Assembly (NCBI GenBank): GCA_949987565.1
Contig: OX465115.1
Location: forward strand, 2,809,959 to 2,873,958
Reading direction: 5' to 3'
DNA from: Luidia sarsii
Lineage: Eukaryota; Echinodermata; Asteroidea; Paxillosida; Luidiidae
DNA length: 64,000 bases
The translations under genes and the position numbers were made by a program. A model generated the notes under the pieces. That model saw nothing but the letters and a program-made list of their open reading frames with translations. It was not told the origin of the DNA and did not search any database. This document shows, piece after piece, positions 42,070 to 51,805 of this stretch. How positions within the stretch are numbered: the stretch's first letter is position 1; each line of letters begins with the position of its first letter.

Positions 42070-45000
42070 CATGAAGGTCTCGACTACAACACTGAACTCA
42101 ACATTTCTGGCAGTGTGCACTCTGTCCGTCGTCAAGAGACTGTCTCAATGTGTAACCGGCTCTTTTCAGAGCTACACTCCATCTCACGATAGAGTGCGTA
42201 CCAAGAGAATTGATTTGAGTGATCTCGGTTCCATCCCTTCTTTGTGAGAAAAGACTTGAAGGTTTGCATGGTGGAAACAATTATTATTAATTGGTTTGCG
42301 GTGACACCATGTTTATCATCTCTTTTGCGACTGAGTGTGGCTCTGAAAAGAGCCGGTGACTCAACGTTTCGAGCAGTGTGTACTCTGCTCGTCGTCAGGA
42401 GACGAGCAGAGTACACACTGCTCGAAACGTTGAGTCACCGGCTCTTTTCAGAGCCACACTCAGTCTCAAAAGAGATGATAAACATGGTGTCACCGCAAAC
42501 CAATTAATAATAACTTCTTTGTGAGGTTGTAAATTAGGTCGAGAACTACACACGCGGGCTCTTGAGGTGCAATGTGTCGTACGGTACCGAACGGACTACC
42601 GTCCCCCACATCCCATCCCATCCCTACACACTCACCGGCCGTGGAGATGACGTCGAAGCCAATGAACCCGTAGAAGCCCATGGCCGCGCCCACCATCACG
42701 CCGCCGAAGCCGTACGGCATGAAGCCGCCCGCGCCGTAGCCCCCACAATGCTCGGCGCCGGAAGTCGACTGGTTGCCGGGCAACGCCTCGCAGGGCACCC
42801 TGGGTATCTGGTCGGCGGGGATGGACCAGTAGCCCACGTTCAGCCTGAACAGGCCGCACACCACCACGTACACCATGATGAACATGTTGACGGCCGTGAA
42901 CACGTTGTTGACGCTCGACGACATTTTGGCGCCAAACGCCAGCGCGCCTAAAACCGACCGAAAAAAAAAGCATTGCAGAAAATATCACTTTTAGTTTGGG
43001 CTGCCAGAATTTGAAATGGTTCCGTGCAACTTTAAAGCACTTGCTGGTTTTGAGGGACGGTGGTTGGCGAAGTATTGAAAACCGAAACAAGAGGGAAAAG
43101 TTTGGTGAATCAAAGATAAGTGTGGACTACTCTTTGTCCATGTTTTTTTCTTTCTTTGGATCAAGGTTCCTGCTCTGGCTCAAGCTCAGGCTCATACTCG
43201 GGCTTGGGATCGAGGTGAAGATCATCGGGTTCGAGCCCAAACTAGAGCTCGTACTCAAGCTCAGGCTCAGGCTTGGGCTCAGGCTTGGGCTCAGGCTTGG
43301 GCTCAGGCTTGGGCTCAGAATCGAGCCCAGGGTCTTAGTCCATCGGTGACATCCATTTGGAAGTAAAACCTATCAAAATGCAAACTTTTGGTAAATTTGT
43401 ACATTCCTTTTTTAAAACTGACCAGACACTTCAGTTTAGGATGTAAAATAAATTTCAATTGTTTTGATCTGTTTACTAATCATTGAGTTGAATTTGAGCC
43501 GGAGAATGTGGTTTCGAAAAGACCCTTTGAATCTCATCATGATCTCTTAATATCTCGGCATATCTCGTGCAGTCTCTTCACCAATAACGCCGGCCCGTGT
43601 CTCTGAACGAGACGACGAGAGGATGGGCAGTTGCACTCACACGAGAGAAGGATGCACAGTGCCAGTGCGATGAAGTCCGGGTACTTGGCCAAGATGCCGG
43701 AGTCCATGGGCATTGCCGACAGCATGTAGGCCTCGATCCGGTTACCAGCCAGGGAGTCGATGTACGCGCTGGTACTCCGCGCCACGGAACCAGCTCCTGC
43801 AAGGAAGGACAGACAACGCCGCACGCCACAGTCGAATGAGAGCGAGATGCGTTCGATTAGCTCACCCGGGTATAGAACCGGCTGGCGATTTTCTTTTCGT
43901 ACCACATCAACGCTATGGGCCCATATGTTTGTGCATAAACAATTTACGGGGTGGGGGCACGTGGTGGGGGCGAGGGGAGGGGAGGGGAGGGGAGGGGAGG
44001 GGAGGAGAGGGGAGGGGAGGAGAGGAGAGGGGAGGGGAGGGGAGGGGAGGGGAGGGGAGGGGAGGGGAGGGGAGGGGAGGGGAGGGGAGGGGAGGGGAGG
44101 GGAGGGGAGGGGAGGGGGCTATACCAGTTGAAGTTAATGCTAGGGATAGGCTTTCTGCACAGCGAATACGACGTACGTGAACAATCTCAGTGACCTGAGA
44201 CTCAATTCTTAATAATTTGTTTGTGCACAAACATATGGGCCCATAGCGTTTATGTGGTACGGAAAAAATATCGCAACCGGGTGATCTCCGAGTGTAATGA
44301 AGTCAGGGCAACCGCCGTCATTACTTTGTGTTTGTTCTGAGCCAAGCAGGAAGATGGCCAATGGGATATCAGCTACCAGCCACTCACCGATACTGTTCTG
44401 CAGGAACACGCTCCAGCCGACCAGGAAAGCCCAGGCCTCGCCCATGCAGATGTAAGTGTACACGTAGGCCGAGCCGGCCTTGGGGACGCGGGCCCCAAAC
44501 TCCGCATAGCAAAGCGCTGAGACGGGAACGGAAAGAGCAGAAAGCTTACAGGCTTAACGCAGTGCGTCGCAATCAAGTAAGGGGAAAGAGCAAACAATTT
44601 GCACTTTGTCCAATCCAAGAAATGTGCAGGTATATGCAAGTGTTATGAGCAATCCCACATAGCATCGGAATTTTTCTCGACGTAAGGAGATATCCAGCTA
44701 ACAAGCCAGTTAGACAGCCAGCAAGCCAACCAACAAACCAACCAATAAGGCGACCAGCCAACTTGTCGGCCATTGAACCGACCAGTCATCCAAACAGCCA
44801 ACTAACCAACCACCAAACCGACCAATCAACCATGCAGCCGGCTAGCTAGTCGGTCAGCAGGCTGTAAATTAATCAAGCAGCCGAGTAAACTCTGTCTAGC
44901 CAAACAGCCGGCCCCAAATACCGACAGAAAATTGAAGTTAATACATAAAACCTTTCACTGACTAAAATGACCTGCAATACATAAATATCAAAAGTTAGAG

Positions 45001-45755
45001 GGCCTGACGTTTCGATCCTATAGCAGGACCTCTTTCAAAGAGAAAGCCTTAGAGGGCCTGACGTTTCGATCCTAGCAGGACTTTTCTCAAAGGCAAAGCC
45101 TTAGAGGGCCTGACGTTTCGATCCTAGCAGGACTTTTCTCAAAGGTAAAACCTTAGAGGGCTTGACATTTCGATCCTAGCAGGACCTTTCTCAAAGCTAA
45201 AACCTTAGAGGGCCTGACGTTTCGATCCTAGCAGGACCTTTCTCAAAGGTAAAACCTTTATAGAGGGCCTGACGTTTCGATCCTAGCAGGACCTTTCTCA
45301 AAGGTAAAACCTTTATAGAGGGCCTGACGTTTCGATCCTAGCAGGACCTTTCTCAAAGGTAAAACCTTCATAGAGGGCCTGACGTTTCGATCCTAGCAGG
45401 ACCTTTCTCAAAGGCAAGGCCTTAGTAGGCCTTGCCTTTGAGAAAGGTCCTGCTGGGATCGAAACGTCAGGCCCTCTAACTTTTAAGAAAGACGATTGAG
45501 TAAAATATTGAGCAGCGTACCTGAGAGCGTGGCCACCACGGCAGCGATGAGGAAGGAGATGATCATGGCGGGGCCTGCCGTCAGCTTGCCCACCACGCCC
45601 GTCACCACGTACACCCCGGCCCCCAGCGTGTTGCCCACCCCTAGCAGCACCAGGTCGGTCGTGGACAGGTAGCGCTGCAGGTGGCTGGCCTTGGCCGACA
45701 CCTCCCTCAGGTTCTTCTTCCGGGTCAGGGCGCGGACGACGGTGCCGACGACCAT
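35196..45755 (-). CDS. Cationic amino acid transporter family protein (SLC7A1-4/CAT-like), 11 coding exons, complete
   Basis: Eleven exons on the minus strand join in frame with no stop and give 665 aa: 45521-45755, 44388-44516, 43641-43796, 42636-42947, 40796-41018, 39543-39682, 39089-39191, 38263-38444, 37897-38063, 36557-36665, 35196-35437. Every junction has GT/AG and matching phase. The product should be a 12-14-helix membrane transporter of the APC superfamily that carries basic amino acids; the substrate is inferred from the family. Visible hallmarks are [12 protein letters not shown] (TM1), [20 protein letters not shown] (Glu105 aligns with the transport-essential Glu107 of CAT-1), MPYGFGGVM, a FDVIS stretch before [18 protein letters not shown], and the C-terminal LSFKVPFVPW and [10 protein letters not shown] glycosylation site (NQS, Asn232) lies in the loop before GGFMPYGF. 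The start ATG at 45755 is in a strong GCCATGG context and matches family N-terminal length; the frame is open further upstream, but only through a repeat. The orthology class (CAT1-3 versus CAT4) is unresolved. Confidence 0.9.
35994..36462 (+). mobile_element. ~465-bp MITE, copy 2, in intron 10 of the 11-exon transporter gene
   Basis: Ends are GTGACCCGGCACAG and its complement CTGTGCCGGGTCAC. Flanked by AAAT on both sides (35990-35993 and 36463-36466). It contains no coding region. Confidence 0.9.
36977..37441 (+). mobile_element. ~465-bp MITE, copy 3, in intron 9 of the 11-exon transporter gene
   Basis: Same ends as the other copies. Flanked by ATTT on both sides (36973-36976 and 37442-37445). 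Internal sequence is near-identical by eye to copies 2 and 5. Confidence 0.9.
37525..37707. mobile_element. 183-bp double-hairpin MITE (Mutator-like), copy A, in intron 9
   Basis: Ends CGCAGTGG and CCACTGCG, with about 45-bp inverted arms and a second inner palindrome around CTATTAGCTAATAG. The 9-bp flanks TTTAAAGTA and TTTAACGCA agree at 7 of 9 positions, as expected for an old target duplication. Confidence 0.85.
37755..37868 (-). repeat. Half copy of the GGCTCC-arm element, in intron 9 beside exon 9
   Basis: Contains CAACAAAGAACTCCCACCTG and GAAGCCGTAGCCGGGTTTTG. It ends about 30 bp from the donor of exon 9. Confidence 0.55.
38656..38825. mobile_element. 170-bp foldback element in intron 7 of the 11-exon transporter gene
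   Basis: The ends CCCGGGAG and CTCCCGGG enclose about 40-bp inverted arms containing CGTAGGAGGGTTAGGGGCAA and its complement. The middle is AT-rich. No clear target duplication. Confidence 0.7.
39760..40345 (+). repeat. GA-rich tract in intron 5 of the 11-exon transporter gene
   Basis: GAGAGA with a module (GGAGGGAGTGT, AATAACGTGGGAA, GAGCAAGTGAGAG) repeated about three times. On the sense strand it is pyrimidine-rich and precedes the exon 6 acceptor by about 80 bp. Confidence 0.85.
41052..41522 (-). mobile_element. ~465-bp MITE, copy 4, in intron 4 of the 11-exon transporter gene
   Basis: Inverted orientation with intact ends. Here the flanking duplication reads ATAAT (5 bp) at 41047-41051 and 41523-41527, whereas most other copies show 4 bp. 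Confidence 0.9.
41780..42200. repeat. Foldback element of the same family with a (GGTCTC)n expansion in its centre, in intron 4
   Basis: The left part GTGCATGGTGG, TTTGCGGTGAC and GCCGGTAACTCAAC and the right part CAGTGTGCACTCTGTCCG, CCGGCTCTTTTCAGAG match the neighbouring copy at 42.25 kb, but about 160 bp of GGTCTC hexamers sit between. Confidence 0.6.
41905..42067 (+). repeat. (GGTCTC)n hexanucleotide repeat
   Basis: Three runs of GGTCTC broken by TTATCAAAG and GGATGCTGA. It is in an intron; the frames it opens on both strands are repeat artefacts. Confidence 0.9.
42246..42515. repeat. TTGCATGGTG/GAGCC foldback element, long perfect arms, in intron 4
   Basis: The arms GGCTCTGAAAAGAGCCGGTG, ACTCAACGTTTCGAGCAG and GTGTACTCTGCTCGTC are followed by a near-perfect complement. 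The outer part (ACTTGAAGGTTTGCATGG) is on the left only. Confidence 0.7.
43256..43325 (+). repeat. 12-bp repeat (CTCAGGCTTGGG) in intron 3
   Basis: About five units; related imperfect sequence begins near 43165. Confidence 0.75.
43876..44282. mobile_element. Foldback element with a (GGGGA)n core in intron 2 of the 11-exon transporter gene
   Basis: The left arm (around CGCTATGGGCCCATATGTTT) and the right arm are about 60-bp inverted copies with a few differences. A 145-bp GGGGA array fills part of the loop. The left end lies only about 80 bp upstream, on the sense strand, of the acceptor of exon 3. Confidence 0.65.
43972..44117 (+). repeat. (GGGGA)n pentanucleotide microsatellite
   Basis: About 29 units with a few GGAGA interruptions. 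On the gene's sense strand it reads (TCCCC)n. Confidence 0.9.
44690..44905 (+). repeat. Degenerate CCAACCAGC repeat in intron 1
   Basis: Interspersed CAGCCA, CCAACC and CCGACC motifs without a fixed period. Confidence 0.55.
44990..45485. repeat. Tandem array of one arm of the GACGTTTCGATCC foldback element, in intron 1
   Basis: About eight head-to-tail units of 50-58 bp (GGCCTGACGTTTCGATCC, TAGCAGGACCTTTCTCAAAG, plus a variable AAACCTT linker), closed by a single inverted unit at about 45428-45480. Its edge is about 36 bp from the exon 1 donor at 45521. Confidence 0.8.
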
Positions 45756-45809
45756 GGCTGGACCGACGGAGGGGAGTGGGGAGTGGGGTGTGGTAATGCG
45801 TAAACGAGC

Positions 45810-46090
45810 CTTTACAAATCGTAGTAATAGGTTTGCGGTGACACCATTTAAGATTCTCTCTTTTGCGAGTACTGTGTGGTTCTGAAAAGAACTGGAGGTC
45901 CTCAACGTTTCAAACAGTGTGCTCTGAAGACGAACAGAGACGAACAGAGTATACTGACGAACAGAGCAGGTCCTCTGGTTCTTTTCAGAACCACACATAC
46001 TCGCAAAAAAGAGAGAATTTTACATGGTGTCACCGCAAACCTATTACTCCTGCTATTCTCACCATGCAAACCTTCAAATCTCACTTTAAA
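45810..46090. repeat. TTGCATGGTG/GGTTCTGAAAAG foldback element just upstream of the 11-exon transporter gene
   Basis: Arms contain GTGTGGTTCTGAAAAGAAC and its complement, with GGTGTCACCGCAAACC and CATGCAAACCTTCAAATC on the right. It starts about 55 bp 5' of the predicted start codon on the sense side, so it may supply 5'-UTR or promoter sequence. Confidence 0.65.
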
Positions 46091-46679
46091 AGTATGGGGC
46101 CGTATCCCCGACCTTGCGATTAGTCATACAACAAAGAGGGCCACACATGAGTCATTTCATTGTATGTGACTTGCATAATATAAGGACCAAGCACTTGTAT
46201 GTAGAGTGGAAGAAGTCGTTTTTAAAGTTCTCTGGTCGTGTCTGCGTACGCAAACTGATTACAACAAGGGGGGTCGGGTACCCTGACGCTCTGAGACCCA
46301 CCTCTCGATGGGGCTGCTCGCTAAAGACAAAACTGATATAGGGCATGACTGCATGACTATTCCATCCTAGCTGGACCTTTTTTTTCTCTCGAAGAAATGT
46401 CCTGCCAGTATGATGATGTATATTTTCTAGCCAGCAGAGAACCCGTCAGCCAACCCAGCCAGCCAGCTAATCGTTCGGTAGGTCGGTCGGCTGGTCAGCG
46501 TCCAATATCAGGATACGTATTAAAAAAAAACAGGCGGTGATCCAATTCCATATTGGAATTCGTTTTAATGTGAATACTGTGGAAAGGTGCAACTCCCATC
46601 TCGAAATAAAACAAAAAAATCCATTCGTACCTTGAGTGATAATGTTTTAAATCACAATGACAAAAGATGGTGAACATTT

Positions 46680-47055
46680 TTAGTTTACCTTCACCGTAAA
46701 AGGCTGAACAAATCATAAACCCAAATTACACCACCAATTTTAATGTAGACAATATCCACGGTCTGGCAAAACCACATGCCGAAAACAATTGACTTACAGT
46801 TTTCCCCAAATTTCATGATTTTGTGACAAACTGTCAGTACGTTGCTCTGTATAAAACATGCACTTCACTATTCCTACATACGCGCCACGTATAGGCTACC
46901 GCGGTATATGCGTCACAAAATCATGCTTTTGTGGAAACTGTAAGTCCGATTGTTTCGGGAAGTGGTTGTGTCAGACCGTGGATATTACCTACACAGTTGT
47001 TGGTCTAATTTGAGTTTTCCCCAAAAATTTTACAGTGAGGATATTAAACTAAAAT
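46680..47055. repeat. Old, diverged foldback element in the intergenic stretch
   Basis: The left part (around CAATATCCACGGTCTGGC and GACTTACAG) and the right part (CTGTAAGTC, GACCGTGGATATT) are imperfect inverted copies over roughly 100-130 bp. Edges are approximate. Confidence 0.5.
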
Positions 47056-47319
47056 CAATACCAAAAGATGTGTTCTGGGAATTAAAAAAAGACCGACTCT
47101 TACCTGGTAAAGATTGTATGATATCCTGCTGCCTCTGTGGTTTAGAAAGACGTCATTCGTCGACTGCCGCCACCGCACGCCGAACGAGGAGTCCGACCGT
47201 TATCAGACGACTCTCACCCCCACGGCTCTGTCGGTCCGTGCACGGTGAGCGAAAGCGAGTCGTTGATTGCGAAGTAATGACCGATCTTCGATTGCCCTCC
47301 TCTCGAATCTAAAGCGATG

Positions 47320-47475
47320 GTAGTAGAGACACAGAGAGAGGGGAAAGTTAGAGGTGGGACTGAGAGAGGGGAGAGAGAGAGAGGGGGGCTAGAGAAAGGG
47401 AGGGAGGGATAGAGGTGGAAAGAGGGGAGATAGAGAGAGAGAGGGAGAGAGAGAGAGAGAGAGGGGAGAGAGAGC
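47320..47475 (+). repeat. GA-rich tract between the transporter genes
   Basis: GAGAGG and GAGAGA over about 155 bp. Confidence 0.85.
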
Positions 47476-48451
47476 TGGTTATTGCTCAATATTCTCTGCG
47501 ATGCAATCCTACTACTAAATCGGTTTGCATAGATTATAGGAAGCCTAAGCGGTTTCTCTTAACTGGCTTTGTCGTCTGGAAGGCCAGATGTCATCTCACT
47601 AATGCGTAACATGCACACAGATTAACAAAAAAGATCATTCCGTGTGGGGCCTGTTTTCCGTCATGGTAAACGAACGGTTACCTGTGCAACAACTCAGTGT
47701 GGGCTTGCGGCGCTCAGCGGCAGTGCAACATTTACATCGGCATCTATAATACTGCCCCGCCTTGCTACCGCGGTGAAAGCGGGTACTCGCTGCCCACTGA
47801 CCGCCCCTGTTACGTGATGCCTATTGTATCGTGAGGGGTCACCAAGGGGTCGTATTTATCGATCTGTATCAATCACCTGTCGAATTTCACCAGCCCCCTC
47901 CCCCCCCCCTCAAATTTATCAGCACTTTGAAGCTGTGCTTTCCCACGTACATTGTGAAATTTGCACCCACCCACTCCACTGATAAGTAAAGCCCTACCTT
48001 AAGTCTGGGTACAAGTTGTAGAATTTATCAGTAATTGCAAAATTTACAAATTCTTATCTACCAGTATGGTTTTACGAAGAGAAGTTTCTGATGCTATGCT
48101 GCTATTGTACATGTACAATGTACTTGTATAAGCGTTCACACACTGTAAATTATACGAAAGCGATTGGCTGGGACTTGCAATAACAAGCGCGTCTATACGG
48201 GAATTGGAGTGAAGCCGTTGGTCGTCAACCTCCACAGGCCCACGTGTGATGCGGAGCCGTATCGGCTGCGGCTAGAAGTAATGCGCATCTCTATGGGAAC
48301 TGGATGCAGCCGCTTGTTGGAGACTTCCATAGACTCGCGCGTACTTTCAGGCCGTAGCCAATGAATTCGAACGCAGGGTATAGGGCTCTGCTATAGGCTT
48401 GCCCCGAACCTCATAAAAACCCACCATGCAGTACAGCGACCATTCAGAAAT

Positions 48452-48917
48452 GTGACCCGGCACAGCGACATGAGGAATATCCCACCAAAACACTTTTCCA
48501 GTAAACAACGCCTGAAGTCAAAGTATCTTCTCAATTCGATTAAAAATCAATTTTTTGTGTGTGGTATTTTCGGAAAGTTAATGTATTGGAGGATATTATG
48601 TCCAAAGGATTTTTCCGAAATCCGTCTCTAAATGTTGAAAAAACGAGGATTTCGGGGAGTGTTTGTGTACTGTTTTTAATGAAAACATAAAGTTCCTGCC
48701 TTTTTGAATGGCCGCTTTCGAGGAGTTAGACTAGTGCTGCTATATTGTGTCTGGTGCCAAATGAACGAGCGAAGTCTCCTTGTACTATTTACAACAAAGT
48801 TCGTACGGAAATAAATTTGATATCATTCGAAAGCTAATGGTATACTCTTTCACATCATTAGAAAATCTCAAAATCTCAAAAGTGGGGGTTATTCCTCATT
48901 ATGCTGTGCCGGGTCAC
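48452..48917 (+). mobile_element. ~465-bp MITE, copy 5, between the two transporter genes
   Basis: Intact ends GTGACCCGGCACAG. Flanked by AAAT (48448-48451 and 48918-48921). Confidence 0.9.
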
Positions 48918-49865
48918 AAATGGCTTCTGTGTGACCATAAACAAAACTCTGACAATTCAAGCTTTGACTTGTTTATTACATTACTTCCATAGCGGAAACT
49001 ATGAATCGTGCTTTATTAATTTAATATTACATTGTACTCCCAGTGACTACATTCATTTGCCCATTATTTACAAACATGCATCGCATTTGAAAACACAGTT
49101 TCATATTTCAAATAAACGAAGTAAATTCTTTTGTTAATTTTCAAATCAAATCTGAACATCAGATTGTTCAATTTTTTTTTCACTCGAAGAATTCTATAAC
49201 TTTGGATGAAATCTACCTACAAATTATCTTGGATAGAAACCCATCACAATAAATTGTAATTTAATACATGTACACAAAGAAACGACGGCCACTCAGAAAT
49301 CAGGCTAAGGAGAATGGACATCGAATTAAAAGGTAGTTTCGCACAGTTCAATTTTATTCCTCACATTATTGCAATGATTTGTTTCACCTTCAGGCCAAAC
49401 AAAATAATACTCGTCTAAGTAAGAAATTGTGAAAAGGGCTCCATGAACAAAAAGTGGAGGAGGAGGAGGAGGAGGAGGAAAGGAATGAGAGAACACGTTA
49501 AAATGGTTGCTAGTAAAAGAACAAACGTTTTCCCATTTGAATCCGAATAATTTTACCGTAGTTTCCTAATACTAAATATGCACACAAAAAACCAAGAAAA
49601 TAAAGATTTGGTTGAGAATACTGCTCATAAAGTTGCATCGCCCTGCTTATCACAACAGTATTTTATTTTCATGGTGATATGTTTAGAAGAGAATGATCAA
49701 TAATTTTCGGAGAAGATTTTTGCACTTTTGTCTTTATCTGTCAAGTACGAATCACATTGTCATAATGATTACCGTGTAAATGAAATGGTGGCAAAACACT
49801 CCACCTTTTTTCAAATGACGGTTCAAAAGACAAGAATTAACAAGAATCAATTCACAAGTCACTAC

Positions 49866-50012
49866 ATTTAGTGGACCTGACGTTTCGATCCTAACAGGAC
49901 CTTTTTCAAAGGCAGAGAATGGTCCTGATAGCATCGAAACGTCAGGCCCACTAAATTTTGAAATGTACATTTTGTGTAAATTTAGGCCTAGTCAGTAAGC
50001 AGTTTGCAACAT
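49866..50012. repeat. GACGTTTCGATCC foldback element in the intergenic stretch
   Basis: Left arm GACGTTTCGATCCTAACAGG and inverted right arm CATCGAAACGTCAGG, followed by CAGTAAGCAGTTTGCAACAT. Confidence 0.7.
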
Positions 50013-50167
50013 TTTTGTATATTACTCTAAGTAATTTACACTCGCATTAGAAAGTTAACAAAGAAACCAACGAACATGAAAACAAAAGAAATACCAAATA
50101 CCAAGAAATAAATGTTATGACACAAAAGAGCCTGCATAAAACAAAATTAATGTACAATTCAAGTATG

Positions 50168-50409
50168 CACTTTTTTCCAAAACCTGGCTTATGCTTCGAC
50201 TCCGGCTTCGTCTCTGTTATCCAAAAGCTGAAAACACAGGTTGGAGTTCTTTGTTGAAGTTGAAGCTTTGGATTTTTTTTCTTCAAAACGCAGTATACCA
50301 TTCAAAGGCCTCCCATTATCATTCAAAGGCCTCCCCATCCCATGCCTTGTACTTTAAAACGGATGAACTGAGAAATGGAGACAAAGCCGGAGCCTGAGCC
50401 TAAGCCGGA
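50168..50409. repeat. Inverted-repeat element with GGCTCC-type arms, copy 2
   Basis: Same interior (GTTGGAGTTCTTTG, GAAGCTTTGGATT) and arms (TTTCCAAAACCTGGCTT; CTGAGCCTAAGCCGG) as the copy at 24.6 kb. Confidence 0.6.
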
Positions 50410-51261
50410 TGGCTCGCCCTCGTGACACGGGTATGGCTATAAGCCAGGCACTCTGTGCATGGCGTCACGAACCAGGAACAGCCGTTTCGGTTCCCAATAG
50501 CGAAGGCCTGATTAGCGCCCAGTGTATATAGCCGGGTGCCAAGGGAAAGAAGCGTGCTGACATGCGGCCGTACACCAAGTACACGTACCACCGCCACGGC
50601 ACCACCGCTGACGTCATGCAGGCAGTGCCTGGCTCACAGTCGTGATACCTTCAACTGCGATCGCTGGTGCCCACCGCCCAACTACGTGAAAGGCATTACG
50701 ATTATCGAGATCCAGACCTTCGTGAAGATTTGACGTCAACGTCTCTTTATAAATGCACGTTAATTATTCACGAGAATAACAGCGGAACGAAGTGAATAGC
50801 ATGTGCAGAACGTTACGCAAGGCAATCGCCAAACCCATGTTAGCATACATGGGATATGGTCGACATGTACAGTGAAATCTTGTATACAAACTATAAGCCT
50901 ATACTAGTCCATCATGTAGTCTTTTATACAGGCGATGTCCACCGTAGTCTTTCCTACAGGATACGGGCAGGCAGCGCTTGTGTCATTGAGTGGCATGTAA
51001 ATGCTATGCTATGGGATATTCGCTTTTTTGACATGACTGTACTCATCGTTGATTCGGATTTGATTTGGATTTGAAATTAAAACACGAATTTCAGGGCCCA
51101 GGTTTTGTGGAGCTACCGTATCTCACCCCCTGAATTGAAATTTGCAGAAGCACAGGCGAACTCAATGTACATTATTTTGTAATGGCCATTCGTCTCAAAC
51201 TCATTTCTCGCGATAAGTTTTTAAATAAGACGAATAAGATTCAAAAGTAAATTCAGCATAT

Positions 51262-51551
51262 AATAAGACTTGAGGCTTTGCATGGTGGGTGAAACAATAA
51301 TAGGAGGGTTTGCTGTGACACCATGTGTAAGGTCTCTTAAAAAAGAGGTATGGTTCTGAAATGAACTCCAGTGATAACTCGACGTTCCGGCCAGTATGTT
51401 CCGGCCAGTATGCTCCGGCCGTCATCGGTAGATCAGTTAGTTAGTTCTCCTGATGACGGCGAGTTATCACTCAGGTTCTTTTCAGAACCATATCTCTTCT
51501 TTAAGAGACCTTATACACGGATCACCGCAAACCCTCCTATAATAAATTCAG
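51262..51551. repeat. TTGCATGGTG foldback element downstream of the 3-exon transporter gene
   Basis: Arms contain GGTTTGC, TGACACCATG and TATGGTTCTGAAATGAAC and the inverted TTCTTTTCAGAACCATAT, about 255 bp past the stop codon; may lie in the 3'-UTR. Confidence 0.6.
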
Positions 51552-51805
51552 CGTGACATTCTGTCGGATCGGGAGAGTACGCGCTGCCTAGGAACACTGA
51601 GTTACAACAACGGCTCGCTTTGGAGCCAAATTCATTCTCGGAATAGACTTGGTGTCTGTCATACATTCGGTGAAATGAGAATCAAATCAGCCCGACCTTC
51701 GTAAAACTACATCATTAAGTATCGCTCTATAAAATGGGATAGGTGCGTGCACGTGGTGGTGGTGGTGTTGGGGGGATTTCCTCTGGTGACGTCAATGCGC
51801 TGACG

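Larger units (their letters stand above)
45756..51805. other. Intergenic stretch between the tandem transporter genes
   Basis: Holds foldbacks (45.8, 46.7-47.1, 49.9, 51.3 kb), a MITE (48.5 kb), a GA tract, and the GGCTCC-arm element (50.2 kb). Bases 47000-47310 and 47480-48400 are unique and could hide noncoding 5' exons of the downstream gene, which many CAT genes have. Confidence 0.5.

Noticed and set aside
45483..45998. Longer first exon for the 11-exon transporter (start at 45998)
   Set aside because: The extra 81 residues are translated foldback sequence. The ATG at 45755 has a better context and fits family length.
50536..50733. 65-aa frame with CDRWCPPPNYVKGITIIEIQ
   Set aside because: Looked briefly like a protein fragment, but no family was recognised. 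It sits beside a possible weak inverted repeat (GCCAGGCACT at about 50440 and AGTGCCTGGC at about 50625).
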